Below are positions 41,189 through 49,205 of a stretch of 49,205 bases of DNA, piece after piece. A program made the translations under genes and the position numbers. Position 1 is the stretch's first letter, and each line of letters begins with the position of its first letter. The notes below the pieces were generated by a model, which searched no databases, had not been told where the DNA came from, and saw nothing but the letters and a program-made list of their open reading frames with translations. The stretch is from Rhodovibrio sodomensis (GTDB taxonomy: Bacteria > Pseudomonadota > Alphaproteobacteria > Kiloniellales > Rhodovibrionaceae), in NCBI RefSeq assembly GCF_016583645.1, contig NZ_NRRL01000051.1, positions 1-49,205 of the forward strand. The letters are read 5' to 3'.

Positions 41189-42964
41189 ATGTCCACGCTG
41201 CTGCGCCGCTTCTCGATGTCGGCTAACGACCGCAGAACACCGGTTACCTCACTTGGTGTCGTAGCCGTGCTTGCTCTCGTCGGGCTTGTGTGTTTCGAGG
41301 CTGCCCAAAATTACCGAAATGCGTGGCAAGAAATGCAAACTCGTGCCGAAGAGGAAGCGCGGGTCCTTTCGGAATACGCCGAGCGTACGTTCCAGGCGGT
41401 CGACATGGTGCTGAAAGAAGTAGCGCGAAGCTATGAGGTGACCGCTTGGACAGACATTGCTGACAATCGGCGCATCTGGCACCATTTGCGGTCGCTTGCA
41501 GACGACCTCCCGCAACTGCGTTCAATCTGGATGGTGGATCAGAATGGGTATATGCGCCTGTACTCGGGGGCATGGCCGACACCACGAAATGATGCAATCG
41601 ATCGGGAGTATTTCGCCGCGCACAAACCACCGTTTCCGGGGTGGTTGTATCTGTCCGAGCCGCTTCAAGGGAAATATACGGGCCGCTGGTTCGCACCGGT
41701 GAGCCGTGCGTTTATGGCTGGCGAGCATTCGTTCAGAGGCGTGGTGGCCGGGGCCGTGGAGCCCAGCTATTATCTCTCGGAACTCCGCAACAACAGCGTA
41801 TGCGGCCGGTGTTCAATCTACATTACCCGCCAGGACGGCACCGTCCTGTTGGACGGGGATGCTGCGACAGGTGGGCCCGGGGCGAACGATGCACCTCGAA
41901 AGCGCTTGGCGGGCGTCGGCGGCCCAACCGAAGACGAGACCCTGTTAGGCGGCTTTCTCCCGAGCGCTTTGTGGGCTAGGGAGGAGAGTGAACGCTACGC
42001 TCTCGCCGTGGTCGTAACCGTCCCGACGCAAGCTGTCATCGCGCTGTGGTGGGCGCGAACGAACACGCTGCTGCTTGTTAGCGGCCTCGCCGGTGTGGCT
42101 CTGTGTTTCCTGCTTCTTCGAGCCCGCCGCTTCGATCAAGATTTGATCGAAGCGCGCGCCGTAGCGGAAGCCAAGCGCGAGGCGGAGGCTGAAGCGCGCC
42201 AGGAGGCTGCCGATGCCAACCGAGCGAAGTCCGATTTTCTGGCCATGATGAGCCACGAGCTTCGCACACCGCTCAACGCCATCTTGGGCTTTTCCGAAGT
42301 GATCGCTCAGCGGTCTTTCGGTGACGGCGCGATCACGAAATACGCCGGTTACGCTGACGATATTCATCGCAGCGGCCAGCATCTGCTTTCGCTCATCAAC
42401 GACATCCTGGACCTCTCCAAGATCGAGGCTGGTCGCTACGACCTCAACATTGAGGCGTTCGACCTGTCGGATACCATCGGGCAGTGCCTGGATCTGGTCC
42501 GGTTCCGGGACGACAGGCCTAAAGTCCCAATCCGGTGCGAGTCCGAGGCCTGCCCGGTTCAAGCCGACCGGCGCGCGGTGAAGCAGATTTTGCTGAACCT
42601 CGTCGGCAACGCCGTGAAGTTCACCCTGGAAGGCGAGGTGCAGGTGCAAGCGCGCCGCCTCCGTGGCGCAGCTGAGATCACTGTGACCGACACCGGGGTT
42701 GGCATGGATCAGGACGACCTTCGTCGCGCGCTGCAGCCCTTCGGCCAGGTCGACTCGTCGCTGGCGCGCGAGCACCAAGGCACCGGTCTGGGGCTTCCGA
42801 TCGTCGAGCGTCTCACTCGGCTCCACGGCGGTCGGTTTGAGATCGAAAGCGAGCCCGGTGAAGGGACGTGGGTGCGCGTGACCTTGCCGGATCGCGACCC
42901 GGATCATGCAGTCAAAGACAGCACTCCAATAAACGATCAATCCGAGGACCAACGCGCGGCGTGA
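41189..42964 (+). CDS. Membrane sensor histidine kinase with extracytoplasmic Cache-type domain
   Basis: A 591-aa protein from ATG 41189 (ATG 41207 possible). Transmembrane helix 1 is near 20-38 (LGVVAVLALVGLVCFEAA). It is followed by a dCache/PDC-like sensor region (about 40-290) with LRSIWMVDQNGYMRLYSG and FRGVVAGAVEPSYYLSEL. Transmembrane helix 2 is LLLVSGLAGVALCFLLL. A short coiled coil leads to HisKA (SHELRTPLN, His about 355) and HATPase_c: NLVGNAVKF, DTGVGM, GTGLGLPI. No HAMP domain and no receiver. No response regulator lies nearby, so it is an orphan kinase. The ligand is unknown; dCache domains often sense small organic acids or amino acids. Confidence 0.9.
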   Translation: MSTLLRRFSMSANDRRTPVTSLGVVAVLALVGLVCFEAAQNYRNAWQEMQTRAEEEARVLSEYAERTFQAVDMVLKEVARSYEVTAWTDIADNRRIWHHLRSLADDLPQLRSIWMVDQNGYMRLYSGAWPTPRNDAIDREYFAAHKPPFPGWLYLSEPLQGKYTGRWFAPVSRAFMAGEHSFRGVVAGAVEPSYYLSELRNNSVCGRCSIYITRQDGTVLLDGDAATGGPGANDAPRKRLAGVGGPTEDETLLGGFLPSALWAREESERYALAVVVTVPTQAVIALWWARTNTLLLVSGLAGVALCFLLLRARRFDQDLIEARAVAEAKREAEAEARQEAADANRAKSDFLAMMSHELRTPLNAILGFSEVIAQRSFGDGAITKYAGYADDIHRSGQHLLSLINDILDLSKIEAGRYDLNIEAFDLSDTIGQCLDLVRFRDDRPKVPIRCESEACPVQADRRAVKQILLNLVGNAVKFTLEGEVQVQARRLRGAAEITVTDTGVGMDQDDLRRALQPFGQVDSSLAREHQGTGLGLPIVERLTRLHGGRFEIESEPGEGTWVRVTLPDRDPDHAVKDSTPINDQSEDQRAA

Positions 42965-43210
42965 TACGGATTGTCGATGGATCGCGGTTCGGGTCAGCGT
43001 CTTGCGGCGATGAAACTGACACGGGACGTGGCATAAGCAGGACATGACCCGGACCGGTCAAATTCGGCATAGCGTAAACCCCGCGCTCATCGTCGATCCC
43101 ATAATTTCTTGTCTTTCAATATCTCGCAGCACCGCTCTCCATCGTGCCCCCTTATTCAAGTCGACAAACCAAAGGCAACGGAATAATCGCCAGATTGCCC
43201 GCGACCAGGT

Positions 43211-46015
43211 TCAGGCTGCGGGAAGCGTTATCCTAGCTCGGGTGCCCGCCCCCGGTGTGCTGTAGAGGCACAAGTTGCCGCCCATGTCCTGGGCCAAGCG
43301 CCGGGCCAGGGCGAGGCCGACGCCGGCACCCGTTTTTCCAGACCCGGCCACGTATGCGTCTGCAGCCCCGCGGTAGAACGGCTCCATCACCCTCTTGAGG
43401 TGATCGGGATCTATCCCGGGACCTTGGTCAAAAACGTCAATGTGGACGCGTGTGTCGTCCGATACGACCTCGATGGCGATGGGTGAGCCGTCGCCGTACT
43501 TGAGGGCGTTGGAGAGCAGATTGACCAAGATTTGTTGCAGCGCCCGGGCATCCGCGCCGACCCGGATGCCAGTGGCAGCGTCGGTCCGGATGGCATCCCG
43601 GTCTGCACGCAGAACTGTAAGCGCCGCGTCAACTACTTCGTCCAGCAGGATGGCCTCTGCGGTTAGTGGCCGTCCGCCGGCCTCCAGCCGGGAGAGGTCG
43701 AGGACGTCCTCAAGCAGGTCGAGGAGGTACTGCCCGCTAGTGTGGATGTCGGTGATGTACTCGCCGTACTTGGGATTGCCGATCGGCCCCAAGATTTCTT
43801 TGCGCATCATCTCTGTATATCCGAGGATCGCGTTCAGCGGCGTGCGGAGCTCGTGGCTCATGTTTGCGAGGAAGTTCGACTTGGCGCGGTTCGCCTCCTG
43901 CGCGGCTTCCATCGCGGCCATCGTCTTGCGTTCGCGCGCCCGGAACTCGCTCAGGTCCTCGTGCATCTCGAAGATGCCGGTGAGGTCCCCCTCGGAGGTC
44001 AGGTCCGGCAGCAGGGTGACGCGCGTCTCCGCCGCCGGCCGGCCCTCCCGGGTCAGGTCGATCTCCGCGCTGCACGCCCCGTCGCGGTGCATGCGCTTGC
44101 ACAGTGCTTCAATCCGCCGCCGGGCACGCGTCGGCAAGAGGTCCCATGTGACGCTGCCGACCAGATCCTGGGCGGGACGGCCGTAAAAGTCGGCGTAGGC
44201 GTCGTTGGCGTAGGTGATCCGGCCTTCGGGGTTCAGGTGGGCGACGCGCACGGGCAGACGTCCGGCGATCGCGCGCATCCGTCGGCTGTTGGCGGCACGC
44301 TCGGCGCGCGCCTGGTAGCGCAGAAGGAGATCGCTCACCAGGTTGGCCGCCTCGCTCATGTAGTCCTTTTCGGCCTGCGAGGGGCTGCGCGGCGTGCGGC
44401 TGTAGATCGCCATCGCGCCCAGAACTTTGCCGTCGTCGCCGGCGACGACCGGCTGCGACCAGCAGGCCCGCATGCCCGAAAGAGCGATCAGCTCCTGATA
44501 GGGGCGCCAGTTCGGGTGTCGGGTTATGTCTGCGGCGAAGACGGGTTCGCCGGTGGCGATCGCCGCACCGCAGCTGCCGACGCGCGGGCCGAAAGCGACC
44601 CCCTCGAGGGCCGCGCAGTACGCCGGATCCAGCCCCAGCGCGGCGGCGACCGTCATGGCGGTGCCGGTCGCATCCTTGAGCATCAGCGAGGCCGAGGTGC
44701 CCACGGCGCCCTGGGCGAGAATGTCGACCACCCGCTCCAAAGTCTCGGCGCGCGGGGTTTCCGCTGCCATCAGCTCGAGTGCGGCCATGCGTGCCTCAGC
44801 GAGCTTGCGCTGCATCCGCTGGGCGGTGATGTCGCGCTCGATGGCGATGAAGTGGGTGAGCGCCCCTTGATCGTCGAAAACCGGCTGCAGGTCGATCTCG
44901 ATCCAATACGGGTGGCCGTCCCGGGTGTAGTTCAGGATCTCGGTGACCACGCCGCGCTGCTCGCGGATCGCCTGCGACAGGCGGTCGCGGGCCTGCGGGT
45001 CGGTGTCCGGACCCTGCAGCAGATCGCCCGGTTTTACCCCGATCGATTCGTCCAGGCTGTGGCCAGACAGCTGGCAAAAACCCGCGTTGACCCACTGGAT
45101 GCGGCCGTCTGCGCCCGTGACCACGACGGCGTTGTCGGTGCGCTCGGCGACGAGCGCCATCAGTCGAGCGCGCCGATCGGCCGCCTCAGCACGGTTGCGG
45201 TGGTTTTCTCGGTCGGTGATGTCGAACGTCAGGCCCGTGATCTGCAAGAGCTTTCCGCCCGCCGTCCGGCGCGTCTGCCCCCGCACACAGACATGATGCC
45301 ACGTGTCCGTTGCGTCCTTAACCGCAAGGGCCGCGTCCAGCTCATCGCTGAGGCCAAGCCGACAAGCGGCGATCTGGCGAAGGACCGTCCAGCGCGACCC
45401 CGCGTTCGCGCGTGCAAGGACAAGGTCGGGTGTGGTCCACTCGTCGAGACCAAGTGAGGCCGCTAAGGCCGGGTCGATTTCCAAGCGACGGGTGCAGGCC
45501 TGCCAGGTCCAGCTGTACCCTCCGAGCTCAGCGGCCGAGGTACGGAGATCGTCGAGGCGTTCCTGGGCCGTCTGCCGGTCGGTGATCTCACGAGTGACAT
45601 CGATGTGCTGGACAAGGTAGCCGCCGATAGGGGCGGCGACTGGGCGGACACAAACGCGGAACCAGCGATGCAGCTCCGGGGCGTGGCAAGGGTAGACGTG
45701 TTGGAACAAGTCCTCCCGGCCGGCCATGACGCGCGTGATCCCGCCCGCGATGCGCGCGGCATGCGGATCGCCGTTCGCACTTGCCTCCACGCAGGTTGCG
45801 AGATAATCGGTGCCGAGGTGACCGTTGGGGTCGGTGCCGTCATTGGAGTCAGCGAACGCTCGCCAGGCTGCGTTGACGGCGATGATCCGGCCGTCGGCGT
45901 CGAGCAGCGCGGTAGAGCCGCTCATGGCGTCGATCAGGGCCTGCGCAGCCGGCTGGGTTGGGCCGGCTGCATGAGGATCTAGGGACGCTGGTGTGTGCCG
46001 CGTCTGCGATAACAT
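43211..46015 (-). CDS. Multi-PAS/GAF sensor histidine kinase, soluble
   Basis: A 934-aa protein from ATG 46015 without transmembrane helices. Order: PAS 1 (about 25-140, STALLDADGRIIAVNAAWRA), PAS-like 2 (about 150-275), PAS 3 (about 290-405, AVVVTGADGRIQWVNAGFCQ), GAF (about 420-565), PAS 4 (about 575-690, ARVAHLNPEGRITYAN-like), HisKA (NMSHELRTPLN, His about 720) and HATPase_c (NLLSNALKYG, DQGPGIDP, GAGVGLALAR). PAS 3 resembles LOV domains (LLQGPDTDPQ) but lacks the flavin-reactive Cys at the expected place. It is convergent with the other orphan kinase, with no regulator partner here. It probably senses redox, ligand or light-like cues; unproven. Confidence 0.9.
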   Translation of the reverse strand: MLSQTRHTPASLDPHAAGPTQPAAQALIDAMSGSTALLDADGRIIAVNAAWRAFADSNDGTDPNGHLGTDYLATCVEASANGDPHAARIAGGITRVMAGREDLFQHVYPCHAPELHRWFRVCVRPVAAPIGGYLVQHIDVTREITDRQTAQERLDDLRTSAAELGGYSWTWQACTRRLEIDPALAASLGLDEWTTPDLVLARANAGSRWTVLRQIAACRLGLSDELDAALAVKDATDTWHHVCVRGQTRRTAGGKLLQITGLTFDITDRENHRNRAEAADRRARLMALVAERTDNAVVVTGADGRIQWVNAGFCQLSGHSLDESIGVKPGDLLQGPDTDPQARDRLSQAIREQRGVVTEILNYTRDGHPYWIEIDLQPVFDDQGALTHFIAIERDITAQRMQRKLAEARMAALELMAAETPRAETLERVVDILAQGAVGTSASLMLKDATGTAMTVAAALGLDPAYCAALEGVAFGPRVGSCGAAIATGEPVFAADITRHPNWRPYQELIALSGMRACWSQPVVAGDDGKVLGAMAIYSRTPRSPSQAEKDYMSEAANLVSDLLLRYQARAERAANSRRMRAIAGRLPVRVAHLNPEGRITYANDAYADFYGRPAQDLVGSVTWDLLPTRARRRIEALCKRMHRDGACSAEIDLTREGRPAAETRVTLLPDLTSEGDLTGIFEMHEDLSEFRARERKTMAAMEAAQEANRAKSNFLANMSHELRTPLNAILGYTEMMRKEILGPIGNPKYGEYITDIHTSGQYLLDLLEDVLDLSRLEAGGRPLTAEAILLDEVVDAALTVLRADRDAIRTDAATGIRVGADARALQQILVNLLSNALKYGDGSPIAIEVVSDDTRVHIDVFDQGPGIDPDHLKRVMEPFYRGAADAYVAGSGKTGAGVGLALARRLAQDMGGNLCLYSTPGAGTRARITLPAA

Positions 46016-46424
46016 ATTCCTGCTGGAGGCCTTTCGCAGGCCGATATGTTTGGCGTGTTTGGTAACGCAGCTTTTTCGAGCTTGAGCGCTGTAGTGTCAA
46101 TTTTTCATTAACGTGGATCCGAGAAAGCGTCATGCGTTGGAGCCTATGCCAACTTCTGCGATGGTTTGAGGTTTGGACCACGATCGGCGCGCAAAAAGCC
46201 TAGCTTAGAACCGATATGGCAGCTTGATAACAGGTGCAAATGCACGTGTGCCTCGCAGAGTGGCTGTCAAGTTATCTAAGGCCGGCTGCATATCGATCCT
46301 GAAGGCTTTCGACAGAACGACAATGTCAGCTCTTGGCCCGTCCCTGCCGACATCCGGTCGGCAGGGCGCGTCGGGAGCCCATCGGAAAGCGGCCGAAAAG
46401 CCGGACCGGTGCCGCCTCGGCTGA
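46016..46424. other. Intergenic between recD2-like gene and kinase, no gene
   Basis: Contains the hairpin at 46342-46366 and presumably the leftward promoter of the PAS kinase. No credible reading frame; both open frames here are shadows. Confidence 0.5.
46342..46366 (-). terminator. Hairpin downstream of the recD2-like gene
   Basis: A perfect 10-bp stem CCCTGCCGAC/GTCGGCAGGG with a 5-nt loop, about 60 bp beyond the leftward helicase stop. No T-run follows, so it may be an attenuating or RNA-protecting hairpin. Confidence 0.55.
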
Positions 46425-48632
46425 TCAGCCGCGAACATCGCGGGGCCTCTGGTTCGTCTCTTCCAACCACCCCTTCAGCCGCGACCATCGCTTCCGCCCG
46501 CCCGTGCCTTTCACCGCGATCCCGATCGCGCGCTTCTGCCCGACGATCACCAGGAGCCGCTTCGCCCGCGTGATGCCGGTGTACAGCAGGTTCCGCTGCA
46601 GCATCGGGTAGTGCTGGGTCGTTACGGGGATCACCACAGCCGGGTACTCGGACCCCTGCGCCTTGTGGATCGTGGCCGCGTACGCCGGGACGAGGGCGTC
46701 CAGTTCGCCGAAGCCGTACACCACCGCCTTGCCCTCGAAGTCGGCCGTGAGTTCGGAGGTGTCGGTGTCCACGCCCGTCACGAAGCCAAGATCGCCGTTG
46801 TAGACCTCCTTGTCGTAGTCGTTCTCGATTTGCATGACCTTGTCGCCCGGGGCGAACTTCGAGCCGAAGCGCTCGACCGTCGGCGCGCTGTCAGGGTTCA
46901 GCGCCGCTTGCAGATCTACGTTCAGGGACCGCGCCCCCAGCCCGCCGCGGTTCATCGGGCACAGCACCTGGACGTCGCGCACCGGATCCAACCCGAAGCG
47001 CCGCGGGATGCGGGTCTTCACGACCTCGACGATGCGCGCGGCGGCTGTCTCCGGATCGTCGGCGGGCACGAAGTAGAAGTCGCTGTCACCGTCCGGCGGC
47101 CGCAGGTCCGGCACCTGGCCGGCGTTGACGCGGTGGGCGGCGGTGACGATCCGGCTCTGGGCGGCCTGGCGGAACACTTCCGTCAGACGCACCACCGGCA
47201 CGGCTTCGGAGGCGATCAGGTCCGCCAGCACCTGGCCGGGCCCGACGGAGGGGAGCTGGTCGACGTCCCCCACCAGGACCAACGCCGCCTCATCCGGGAT
47301 CGCCTTCACGAGCGCGTACATCAGCCGGACGTCGACCATGGACGTCTCGTCCAGGATGACCGCGTCGGCGGCGAGCGGCCGCTCCTCGTCGCGCTTGAAA
47401 CCGCCGGTCTTGGGATCGGTTTCCAGCAGCCGGTGGATGGTCTGGGCGGCCATCCCAGTCGTCTCGCTCATCCGCTTGGCCGCCCGGCCGGTGGGCGCGC
47501 ACAGCTTCAGGTTCGTGCCCTTCGCGGCCAGGATCCGCAGAACGCTGTTCAGCACGGTGGTCTTGCCCACGCCCGGGCCGCCGGTGATCACGGTCACTTT
47601 GTTGGCCACGACCGTCCGCACGGCCTCCTTCTGGCCGTCGGCGAGGCTCACCCCCGCTTGGCGCTCCGCCCAGGCGATCGCCTTCGGGGTGTCGATCGAT
47701 GGCCAGGGCAGCGACCCCAACATGATCGCTCGCAGGCGTTCCGCGATACCCCGCTCGGCGCGGTACAGCCCCGCCAGGAAGATGCAATCCGTCGCGTCGA
47801 CGGTGTCCGCGACGATGTTGCCTTCCGCGAGCTCGTCGCTCAGCGCGCTCTCGATCAGCTCCGCGGGCACCTCGAGGAGGCGCTCGGCGAGGGGGATGAG
47901 GTCCGCCCGCGGGAGACCGCAGTGGCCTTCGTCCATGGCCTCGCCCAGGGCGTAGGAGATGCCCGCGCGCACGCGGATCATCGCGGTCTTCTCGATGCCC
48001 AGCTTCTCCGCGATCTGATCCGCCGTGACGAAGCCGATGCCCCGGATGTCGCGCGCGAGCCGGTACGGGTTCTCCGACATGACCTGAACGGCGTCGGCGC
48101 CGTAGGTCTTGTAGATCCGCACGGCCCGGGCCGTGCCGACGCCGTGGGTGTGCAGGAACAGCATGATCTCCCGCACGACCTTCTGCTCGGCCCAGGCCTC
48201 GGTGATCCGCTGGGCACGGACCGGGCCGATGCCGTCCACCTCGCGCAGGCGCTCCGGCGTCTTCTCGATGACGTCGAACACGTTCTCGCCGAACGTGTCG
48301 GCGAGCTTGCGGCCGTAGACCGGTCCGATGCCCCGGATCATGCCGGAGGCGAGATAACGACGGATGCCATCGAGCGAGGTCGGCGCGGCCGCTTTCAGGT
48401 AGCGCGCCCGGAACTGCAGGCCGTGGGTGCGGTCGTTGACCCAGGTGCCGGTCGCGTTGATCCACTCGCCGGCGGAGATCGCCGCGGCGTGGCCGACGAT
48501 CGTGATCAGGTCGCGGTGGCCGCGGGCCTTCACGCGCAGGACGCAGAAGCCGTTGTCCGGGTTGTGGAAGGTCACCCGCTCCACCGAGCCGGCGAGGACC
48601 TCCTGGTCCTGGGTGGCCTGGTCCGGCGCCAC
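46425..48632 (-). CDS. recD2: RecD2-like SF1B DNA helicase
   Basis: A 735-aa protein from GTG 48632, 27 bp after the UPF0149 stop. The N-terminus has an OB-like domain (SVERVTFHNPDNGFCVLRVK). It is followed by tandem HhH segments (IRGIGPVYGRKLADTFGENV, VDGIGPVRAQRI, IRGIGFVTADQIA), as in Deinococcus RecD2. Helicase motifs: GGPGVGKTTVL (about 350), LDETSMVD (about 427), VGDVDQLPSVGPG, PMNRGGLGA-type, and IHKAQGSEYPAVV...YTGITRAK at the end. It is a 5'-3' helicase that works without RecB/RecC. As the last gene of the leftward operon with exonuclease and recombinase genes, it probably acts in plasmid DNA processing. Confidence 0.92.
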   Translation of the reverse strand: MAPDQATQDQEVLAGSVERVTFHNPDNGFCVLRVKARGHRDLITIVGHAAAISAGEWINATGTWVNDRTHGLQFRARYLKAAAPTSLDGIRRYLASGMIRGIGPVYGRKLADTFGENVFDVIEKTPERLREVDGIGPVRAQRITEAWAEQKVVREIMLFLHTHGVGTARAVRIYKTYGADAVQVMSENPYRLARDIRGIGFVTADQIAEKLGIEKTAMIRVRAGISYALGEAMDEGHCGLPRADLIPLAERLLEVPAELIESALSDELAEGNIVADTVDATDCIFLAGLYRAERGIAERLRAIMLGSLPWPSIDTPKAIAWAERQAGVSLADGQKEAVRTVVANKVTVITGGPGVGKTTVLNSVLRILAAKGTNLKLCAPTGRAAKRMSETTGMAAQTIHRLLETDPKTGGFKRDEERPLAADAVILDETSMVDVRLMYALVKAIPDEAALVLVGDVDQLPSVGPGQVLADLIASEAVPVVRLTEVFRQAAQSRIVTAAHRVNAGQVPDLRPPDGDSDFYFVPADDPETAAARIVEVVKTRIPRRFGLDPVRDVQVLCPMNRGGLGARSLNVDLQAALNPDSAPTVERFGSKFAPGDKVMQIENDYDKEVYNGDLGFVTGVDTDTSELTADFEGKAVVYGFGELDALVPAYAATIHKAQGSEYPAVVIPVTTQHYPMLQRNLLYTGITRAKRLLVIVGQKRAIGIAVKGTGGRKRWSRLKGWLEETNQRPRDVRG

Positions 48633-48659
48633 GGCCGCGTTATCCCGCGTCCGGCCGGG

Positions 48660-49205
48660 TCATCCGGCCCCGCAGCAGCGCTTGGCCTTGCGGCCCGAGC
48701 CGCACGGACAGGGTTCGTTGCGGCCGACCTTGCGGCGGCGTGAAGGTGCCGGCGGTGCCATCGACTGGGACTCGGACGGCTCGCGCAGTTCCCAGAACGC
48801 GTAAATCCCCTGGATCAGATCCGGCATGACCGTCGCGAGATAAGAGTCCAGTTCGTCCGCCGGGACGTCGTCGACCGTCATCACGGGGTCGCCGTTCGCG
48901 TCGGCCATGTACGCGAACATCGGTGCCACCAGCTGATGAGCGGTCTCATGCTCAAGGAGCGGCACCCACGCATCCTCGCGCAGACTGAGTGCTTTTAGAA
49001 AGCCCATCGCCCAACCGCGCACACTGGGCTCGCCGTCGGGGCCTCGGTCGAAGTGAAACGTCGGAGGCTGTTCTCGCGCCAGGCGAACGAACTGGTTGAT
49101 CTCGTTCAAGCGGGCCATGACGGCGGCGAGCACCCATTGGCCCTGCTGCTCGGACTCGAACGGGGCGTCGCCCCAGATCATCGGCATCCATTCGCTCGGA
49201 TTGAT
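48660..49205 (-). CDS. UPF0149/YecA-like protein with SEC-C motif (5' end outside window)
   Basis: The frame is open at the right edge. It covers the C-terminal two thirds of the protein, ending in the SEC-C zinc motif NEPCPCGSGRKAKRCCG, which is found in SecA and YecA and binds zinc. The N-terminal part is supplied by 1251-981 if the molecule is circular (127-bp identity), giving MTDDELVEPTGDFKELTAFL... and an intact UPF0149 fold. The downstream RecD2-like gene starts 27 bp later, so the two are co-transcribed. Function of UPF0149 proteins is unclear; SEC-C suggests nucleic-acid or ribosome contact. Confidence 0.85.
   Translation of the reverse strand: MNPSEWMPMIWGDAPFESEQQGQWVLAAVMARLNEINQFVRLAREQPPTFHFDRGPDGEPSVRGWAMGFLKALSLREDAWVPLLEHETAHQLVAPMFAYMADANGDPVMTVDDVPADELDSYLATVMPDLIQGIYAFWELREPSESQSMAPPAPSRRRKVGRNEPCPCGSGRKAKRCCGAG

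Noticed and set aside
46611..48743. Rightward 710-aa open frame
   Set aside because: Antisense shadow of the RecD2-like gene, His/Asp/Val/Gly-rich without recognisable domains.

Overview
The window looks like a nearly complete, G+C-rich plasmid from an alphaproteobacterium. The evidence is a Ros/MucR-type zinc-finger regulator, a RepA_C-type plasmid initiator flanked by iterons, a ParA plus small-partner partition locus, a KfrA-like coiled-coil protein, a toxin-antitoxin pair and plasmid recombinases. I see no relaxase, conjugation genes, rRNA or tRNA. The last 127 bases (49079-49205) are identical to 981-1107. Joining them gives a circle of about 48.1 kb and rebuilds an intact UPF0149/SEC-C gene inside one leftward operon: WGR protein, DnaQ-like exonuclease, tyrosine recombinase, UPF0149 protein, RecD2-like helicase. 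Bases 1-980, which hold a partial secreted-protein gene, would then be an alternative branch.

The main cargo (2.7-18 kb) is a complete type I-E CRISPR-Cas system. cas3 runs leftward and is frameshifted at a G7 run. casA-casB-casC-casD-casE-cas1-cas2 run rightward as a tightly packed operon, followed by a 42-repeat array. Next to the array is a large TM0106-family nuclease/helicase. The cas3-casA intergenic region holds the most striking signal in the window. Two degenerate CRISPR repeats flank a 33-nt spacer-like segment. The 5' part of that segment matches the casA promoter 100 bp downstream next to an ATG PAM. This has the architecture of a crRNA-like guide by which Cascade represses its own operon.

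The plasmid backbone (18-25 kb) holds oriV with nine 15-bp iterons on both sides of rep, a toxin-antitoxin pair, parA and a small partner with TACGTAGATG-type repeats over both start codons, a second WGR gene, kfrA with a strong promoter, and two small overlapping genes. The accessory part (25-46 kb) holds a membrane protein, an orphan MerB-like protein, a decayed UvrD-type helicase, and an integrase-integrase-Xis module with an A+T-rich gene of unknown function beside it. It also holds HTH/recombinase remnants, unknown exported or structural proteins including a PEP-CTERM-like one, and a XerCD-like recombinase with a 42-bp dif-like palindrome. The rest is mucR, an HhH protein, a terminator-rich gap that could encode a small RNA, and two convergent orphan sensor histidine kinases.

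All calls come from reading the sequence. Family names rest on motifs I recognise, not on a database search.
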